Source: Arthrobacter sp. 9AX (GTDB taxonomy: Bacteria; Actinomycetota; Actinomycetes; Actinomycetales; Micrococcaceae). From it: 64,000 nt of DNA. The stretch is from positions 707,502-771,501 of the forward strand of contig NZ_LR733293.1 of assembly GCF_902506095.1 (NCBI RefSeq), given 5' to 3'. The notes under the pieces were generated by a model that was not told the DNA's origin, made no database searches, and worked only from the letters and a program-made list of their open reading frames with translations. Shown piece by piece: positions 60,941-64,000 of the stretch. The position numbers and the translations under genes were made by a program. The stretch's first letter is position 1, and every line of letters begins with the position of its first letter.

Positions 60941-61708
60941 ATGGTCCCCCCTGAACAGCCCCTGACCTCCACTGACCAGATCCAGAACCTCATCCTGGAA
61001 AGTGCGGACTTCGAGGACTTCCTGAATGAGCTGGCGAGGTTCTCCGCGCACCAGGTGGCCGGCGAAGGCGATGATGCCCTCTGCGGCATCACCCTGCTCC
61101 GCGACCGGAAGGCCGCGACCATCGGCTGGAGCAGCGACTCGGCCCGTGAAGTGGATGAGATCCAGTACTCGCTCTCCCAGGGACCCTGCCTGACGGCGGC
61201 CGAAGAGGAACGGGAAGTCCATGTTCCGGACCTGTTGGAGGAAAACCGGTGGGGGCCGGACTATGCCTCCGCCGTGGCTTCGCACGGCCTGCGGTCAGTG
61301 CTGTCCCTGCCGTTCCATCTCCAGGGGGAAGCCAAAGCCGCACTGAACCTGTATTCCGACGTTCCAAATAAGTTCGATGAACGCGCCACCGCGAAGGCCC
61401 GGGGCTACACGAGGGAAATTTCGCAGGCGCTGCGGCTGGCCGTGCGGTTCTCGCTCCACACGGACAGCGCCGCGAACCTTCGGGCCACCTTGGAATCCCG
61501 GACCATTATCGACATCGCCATCGGCATCGTTATGGCGCAGAACAGGTGCAGCCAGGAGGCTGCGGTCAGCATGCTCACCGAGGCTTCGAGCAACAGCAAC
61601 CGGAAGTTGCGGGACATCGCGAAGTCATTGGTGGATTCCGTGGGCGGAGCCGGGACGCGCACCCACTTCCAGGAACCGGGGCAGTTGAAAGCGGACCGGA
61701 CAGCGTAG
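60941..61708 (+). CDS. GAF and ANTAR domain transcription antiterminator
   Basis: A 255-aa cytoplasmic regulator. Residues about 15-165 form a GAF sensor (LCGITLLRDRKAATIGWSSDS, YSLSQGPCLTAAEEEREVHV, LRSVLSLPFHLQGEAKAALNLYS). The ANTAR RNA-binding domain follows (LRATLESRTIIDIAIGIVMAQNRCSQEAAVSMLTEASSNSNRKLRDIA). ANTAR proteins bind dual hexanucleotide hairpins in leaders and stop premature termination. The target is unknown. Confidence 0.92.
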   Translation: MVPPEQPLTSTDQIQNLILESADFEDFLNELARFSAHQVAGEGDDALCGITLLRDRKAATIGWSSDSAREVDEIQYSLSQGPCLTAAEEEREVHVPDLLEENRWGPDYASAVASHGLRSVLSLPFHLQGEAKAALNLYSDVPNKFDERATAKARGYTREISQALRLAVRFSLHTDSAANLRATLESRTIIDIAIGIVMAQNRCSQEAAVSMLTEASSNSNRKLRDIAKSLVDSVGGAGTRTHFQEPGQLKADRTA

Positions 61709-61791
61709 CCGCCGCTTGTGCATGACTCCGGGCGGAGTTAGGCTTGCGGAGGTTGAGCCGTCGGCCATAGACACCCTCTTTTGGAGTACCT

Positions 61792-62424
61792 ATGGACCGC
61801 GCACTGAACGCCCTCGTTAACCTTGATGTCCCTGCCGACGTTGTCCGCATCGACATCCAGGGAAGCCTCAACCAGGATTCCCGCCCCGCCCTGGTCCAGA
61901 TCATCCGCCGTGTCCGGCGCATGGGGATCCGCTCCCACATCCGCGTTGAGCTATCAGGGGCTGCACTGGTGGAGTCCGCCGCCCTTGCGGGCCTCCGCGA
62001 AGACCTCAATGCCATCGACACCAGCACACTGCCGGGCATCTACGGCGCCGGAGTGTCGCTGGACCTTTCGGAATGGGCATCGTCTGCCGACGAAAAGCTG
62101 CTGACCGTTATCGACGGCCTTTCCGCCGGGTCCATTGCGGAAATTGACGCCATCGAAACCGCGGCGGAGCTGACCGGTTTTGATGAGGTGCCGCCCCTGG
62201 AACTGTCCGGGATGGGGGCGTGGGGCGGCCGGACACTGGAGGAGTATTCCCACGAGGAATTGCTCCTGGCCAGCGACACACTCTTTGCCCTGCTGGACAA
62301 CCCTGGCGCTTTCGCGGGCTCGGACCTGCTGGCCCGTTACGAGGACATCGGCCGGGAGATCGCGCGGCGCCAGCATAACAGCGCCGGCACTTGTCCGGCG
62401 CCGGAAGGCCAGGCCGCCAGCTGA
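61792..62424 (+). CDS. STAS-like domain protein
   Basis: A 210-aa protein. The first 90 residues follow the STAS (anti-sigma factor antagonist) pattern: strand VVRIDIQGSLNQDSRPALVQIIRRV, IRVELSGAALVESAALAGLREDL. The conserved phospho-Ser/Thr is not clear. The acidic second half (KLLTVIDGLSAGSIAEIDAIETAA; YSHEELLLASDTLFALLDN) resembles nothing I can name. It follows the ANTAR gene by 83 bases and may join it in stress signalling. Confidence 0.6.
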   Translation: MDRALNALVNLDVPADVVRIDIQGSLNQDSRPALVQIIRRVRRMGIRSHIRVELSGAALVESAALAGLREDLNAIDTSTLPGIYGAGVSLDLSEWASSADEKLLTVIDGLSAGSIAEIDAIETAAELTGFDEVPPLELSGMGAWGGRTLEEYSHEELLLASDTLFALLDNPGAFAGSDLLARYEDIGREIARRQHNSAGTCPAPEGQAAS

Positions 62425-62456
62425 ACCGCTCCTCCCCGGCCAGGCGTCACTGAATG

Positions 62457-62490
62457 GTTACCGCCGCCTCCTTGCGGCGGTAACTTCAGT
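62457..62490 (+). terminator. Hairpin terminator after the STAS-like gene
   Basis: Perfect 11-base arms GTTACCGCCGC (62457-62467) and GCGGCGGTAAC (62474-62484) around a six-base loop. A TTCAGTTG tract follows. It sits just before the alpha/beta hydrolase start. Confidence 0.72.
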
Positions 62491-62508
62491 TGTGCCTACG
62501 GTAGGGGT

Positions 62509-63549
62509 GTGCCGTATGAGGGGGACACGCATCCGCAGGACGGGCGGGGGGCTTCCGGAGCCCGGCTGCTGGCGGAAGCTGCTGCCCTCAAACAGTTTTC
62601 GCGCCGTGCCTTCTTTGCCGGCGCCGGTGTCTCGGGCGTACTCGCGGCGGACATGCTGCTCACCCGCGAGGTGCAGTCGCAGCGTCGGTCCAACCGGATC
62701 CTGGCAGTCCCCGACGGCTTCGCGGATGCCTACTATCCGGATGCCAGCTGGTTTCTGTTCCCCGGCTACAAAACCAGCTGGGAAGAAGCACAGTGGATCC
62801 TGAACTCCCTCCGCGGTGCGCTTAACAAGCGCGCCCGGCTCGCCGCCGTCGGCTATTCCAACCAGGGACTGGACATCGACGGGCTGGTCATCGCGGTCAT
62901 CGAGTATGTCCGCGCCCAAAAGCTGACCAAGCTGTTCTTCTACGGACACAGCTTCGGCGGTATGGTGGCAACCCAGGTTGCTGCCAGGCTGCTGGAAATC
63001 CACGGCGTGGAGGTGGAGTTCATCGTGCTGGACTCAAGCCCCTACAGCAAACACGACGTGCTGGACCAGAGCTGGTTCGACGGCGTGGTGTTCCTTTATG
63101 AGAGCGGCGTCCGGTTCCCGTCCACCCTGCGCGGCGGGTATGAGCTGGGGGAGCGGGTCATCCACAAGGACGAACGGACCTGGCGCCAGATCCTGGACCA
63201 GACGCTTGAACAGCTCTCGCCGATCGCCCCGTCCAACCTGCTCATCCAGTCCGAGTCCGCATACATCTACCACTTCGACGGCCTGAGGTTCGTGGATAAA
63301 CTCGGCAGCGCCAAGATGGCGTACATCGGCAATCCCCGGGACCGGACAGTCCGCTACGAAACGGCCGTGGAGGCTTGGGCGGTGGCATTCAAAGCGAACA
63401 TGGTGGCCAGCGACCTGCAGACCACCGGCGCCGCCCCGGCCCACGCCAGCCCGGGCTGGAACCCGAACATCTACCGGCCCATCCTGGAACGGCTGCTGGA
63501 CGAGAACTTCCCGCTGCCTCGGGGCGGATCGCGGGTGACGGTCTTCTAG
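62509..63549 (+). CDS. Alpha/beta hydrolase
   Basis: A 346-aa protein starting at GTG 62509. FSRRAFFAGAGVSGVLAADMLL near residues 30-50 looks like a twin-arginine-like signal or membrane anchor, so the enzyme may be exported or membrane bound. The nucleophile elbow is GHSFGG (Ser about 149). Later blocks (WRQILDQTLEQLSPIAPSNLLIQSES, YIGNPRDRTVRYETAVEAWAVAF) do not identify the substrate. Confidence 0.85.
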   Translation: MPYEGDTHPQDGRGASGARLLAEAAALKQFSRRAFFAGAGVSGVLAADMLLTREVQSQRRSNRILAVPDGFADAYYPDASWFLFPGYKTSWEEAQWILNSLRGALNKRARLAAVGYSNQGLDIDGLVIAVIEYVRAQKLTKLFFYGHSFGGMVATQVAARLLEIHGVEVEFIVLDSSPYSKHDVLDQSWFDGVVFLYESGVRFPSTLRGGYELGERVIHKDERTWRQILDQTLEQLSPIAPSNLLIQSESAYIYHFDGLRFVDKLGSAKMAYIGNPRDRTVRYETAVEAWAVAFKANMVASDLQTTGAAPAHASPGWNPNIYRPILERLLDENFPLPRGGSRVTVF

Positions 63550-63551
63550 GC

Positions 63552-64000
63552 CTAGATCTGGTTCTTCAGGTCCGCCACGGAGTTCAGCACCTGGTTGGGC
63601 CGGAAGGGGTAGGAACCGATCTCTTCGCGCTGGGTGATGCCGCTCAGGACCAGGACCGTGTGCAGTCCGGCTTCCATGCCGGCGATGATGTCGGTGTCCA
63701 TCCGGTCCCCGATCATGGCGGTGGTCTCGGAATGCGCGTCGATCTGGTTCATCGCGGACCGGAACATCATCGGGTTTGGCTTGCCCACGATGTACGGCTC
63801 CCGGTCGGTGGCCTTGGTGATCAGGGCTGCGATGGCGCCGGTGGCGGGCATGGGCCCGTCCTTGGAGGGGCCGGTGGCGTCCGGGTTCGTGGCGATGAAC
63901 CGCGCACCGGCGAGGATGAGGCGGATGGCAGTGGTGATCGCCTCGAAGGAATACGTGCGCGTCTCGCCAAGGACCACAAAGTCAGGGTCCTGGTCAGTGA
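63552..64000 (-). CDS. HAD-IIA (NagD-like) phosphatase, partial
   Basis: The visible part lacks the N-terminus, which continues beyond base 64000; the frame stays open through [48 protein letters not shown] and [26 protein letters not shown] are the HAD-IIA motifs (the last with the metal-binding GDRxxTD). NagD-type enzymes dephosphorylate nucleotides and sugar phosphates such as phosphoglycolate or 4-nitrophenyl phosphate. Confidence 0.9.
   Translation of the reverse strand, partial: TDQDPDFVVLGETRTYSFEAITTAIRLILAGARFIATNPDATGPSKDGPMPATGAIAALITKATDREPYIVGKPNPMMFRSAMNQIDAHSETTAMIGDRMDTDIIAGMEAGLHTVLVLSGITQREEIGSYPFRPNQVLNSVADLKNQI

Noticed and set aside
1..64000. Search for CRISPR arrays, transposases, integrases, toxin-antitoxin or phage genes
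   Set aside because: None was visible; every confident gene is of chromosomal metabolic, transport or regulatory type.

Overview
The window is GC-rich, densely coding chromosomal DNA that looks like a soil actinobacterium of the Arthrobacter/Pseudarthrobacter group (Micrococcaceae). This placement rests on base composition, frequent GTG starts, 4-bp start/stop overlaps, and the gene repertoire (catabolic and sugar-uptake operons, ANTAR and NarL-type regulators, a GH68 levansucrase, an Asp23/AmaP envelope-stress operon). It is inference: no rRNA or species-specific marker is present. No integrase, transposase, phage gene or CRISPR array was seen.

Layout. 1-1759: end of hutU, then hutH (histidine degradation). 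1863-3701: a small unknown protein with a strong terminator, a fumarylacetoacetate-hydrolase-family enzyme and a convergent universal stress protein. 3751-9348: a tripartite tricarboxylate transporter (tctC-tctB-tctA) divergent from a CitA/CitB-type two-component system. 9382-13496: a cation diffusion facilitator overlapping a shortened substrate-binding lipoprotein, hutG, and a Na+/H+ antiporter. 13502-16308: purine permease, CopC-like copper protein, and a shortened FAD-binding protein. 16793-23875: tandem-domain universal stress protein, a 924-aa PEP-synthase/rifampin-phosphotransferase-like enzyme, and a LolA-like protein with an ABC exporter. 23940-28305: zinc CDF transporter, metallopeptidase, EamA exporter, DsbA-like oxidoreductase, PHP phosphoesterase.

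28357-31418: tRNA-Glu, tRNA-Asp and tRNA-Phe, then an 870-bp non-coding stretch rich in palindromes, then levansucrase. 31529-33756: five overlapping genes of an Asp23/Gls24-AmaP system. 33772-40374: alpha-glucosidase divergent from a sugar ABC transporter operon and a LacI regulator. A shared LacI-type operator sequence lies in front of both this cluster and levansucrase, suggesting coordinated sucrose/alpha-glucoside use. 40415-42140: unknown conserved protein and exonuclease III. 42270-46645: valine/branched-chain catabolism (mmsA, HIBYL-CoA hydrolase, mmsB, enoyl-CoA hydratase). 46721-50292: DedA protein, MarR regulator divergent from an acyl-CoA dehydrogenase, and an SDR.

50358-55436: TipAL-like MerR regulator, small membrane protein, cold-shock protein, and a NarL-type two-component pair divergent from a secreted HbpS/GlcG-like protein followed by an ankyrin lipoprotein. 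55551-59176: thiolase plus CoA-transferase A/B (acetoacetate use) divergent from an IclR regulator, bounded on both sides by related palindromic elements. 59304-64000: nadE, pyrE, a GAF-ANTAR regulator, a STAS-like protein, an alpha/beta hydrolase and the start-truncated end of a NagD-type HAD phosphatase.

The clearest less-described assemblies are the CDF transporter plus mini binding-protein pair (9382-10907), the USP plus Rph-like pair (16793-20632), the HbpS-like/two-component module (52047-54718), and the paired palindromes at 55459-55539 and 59180-59262. Most of the rest is ordinary metabolism.
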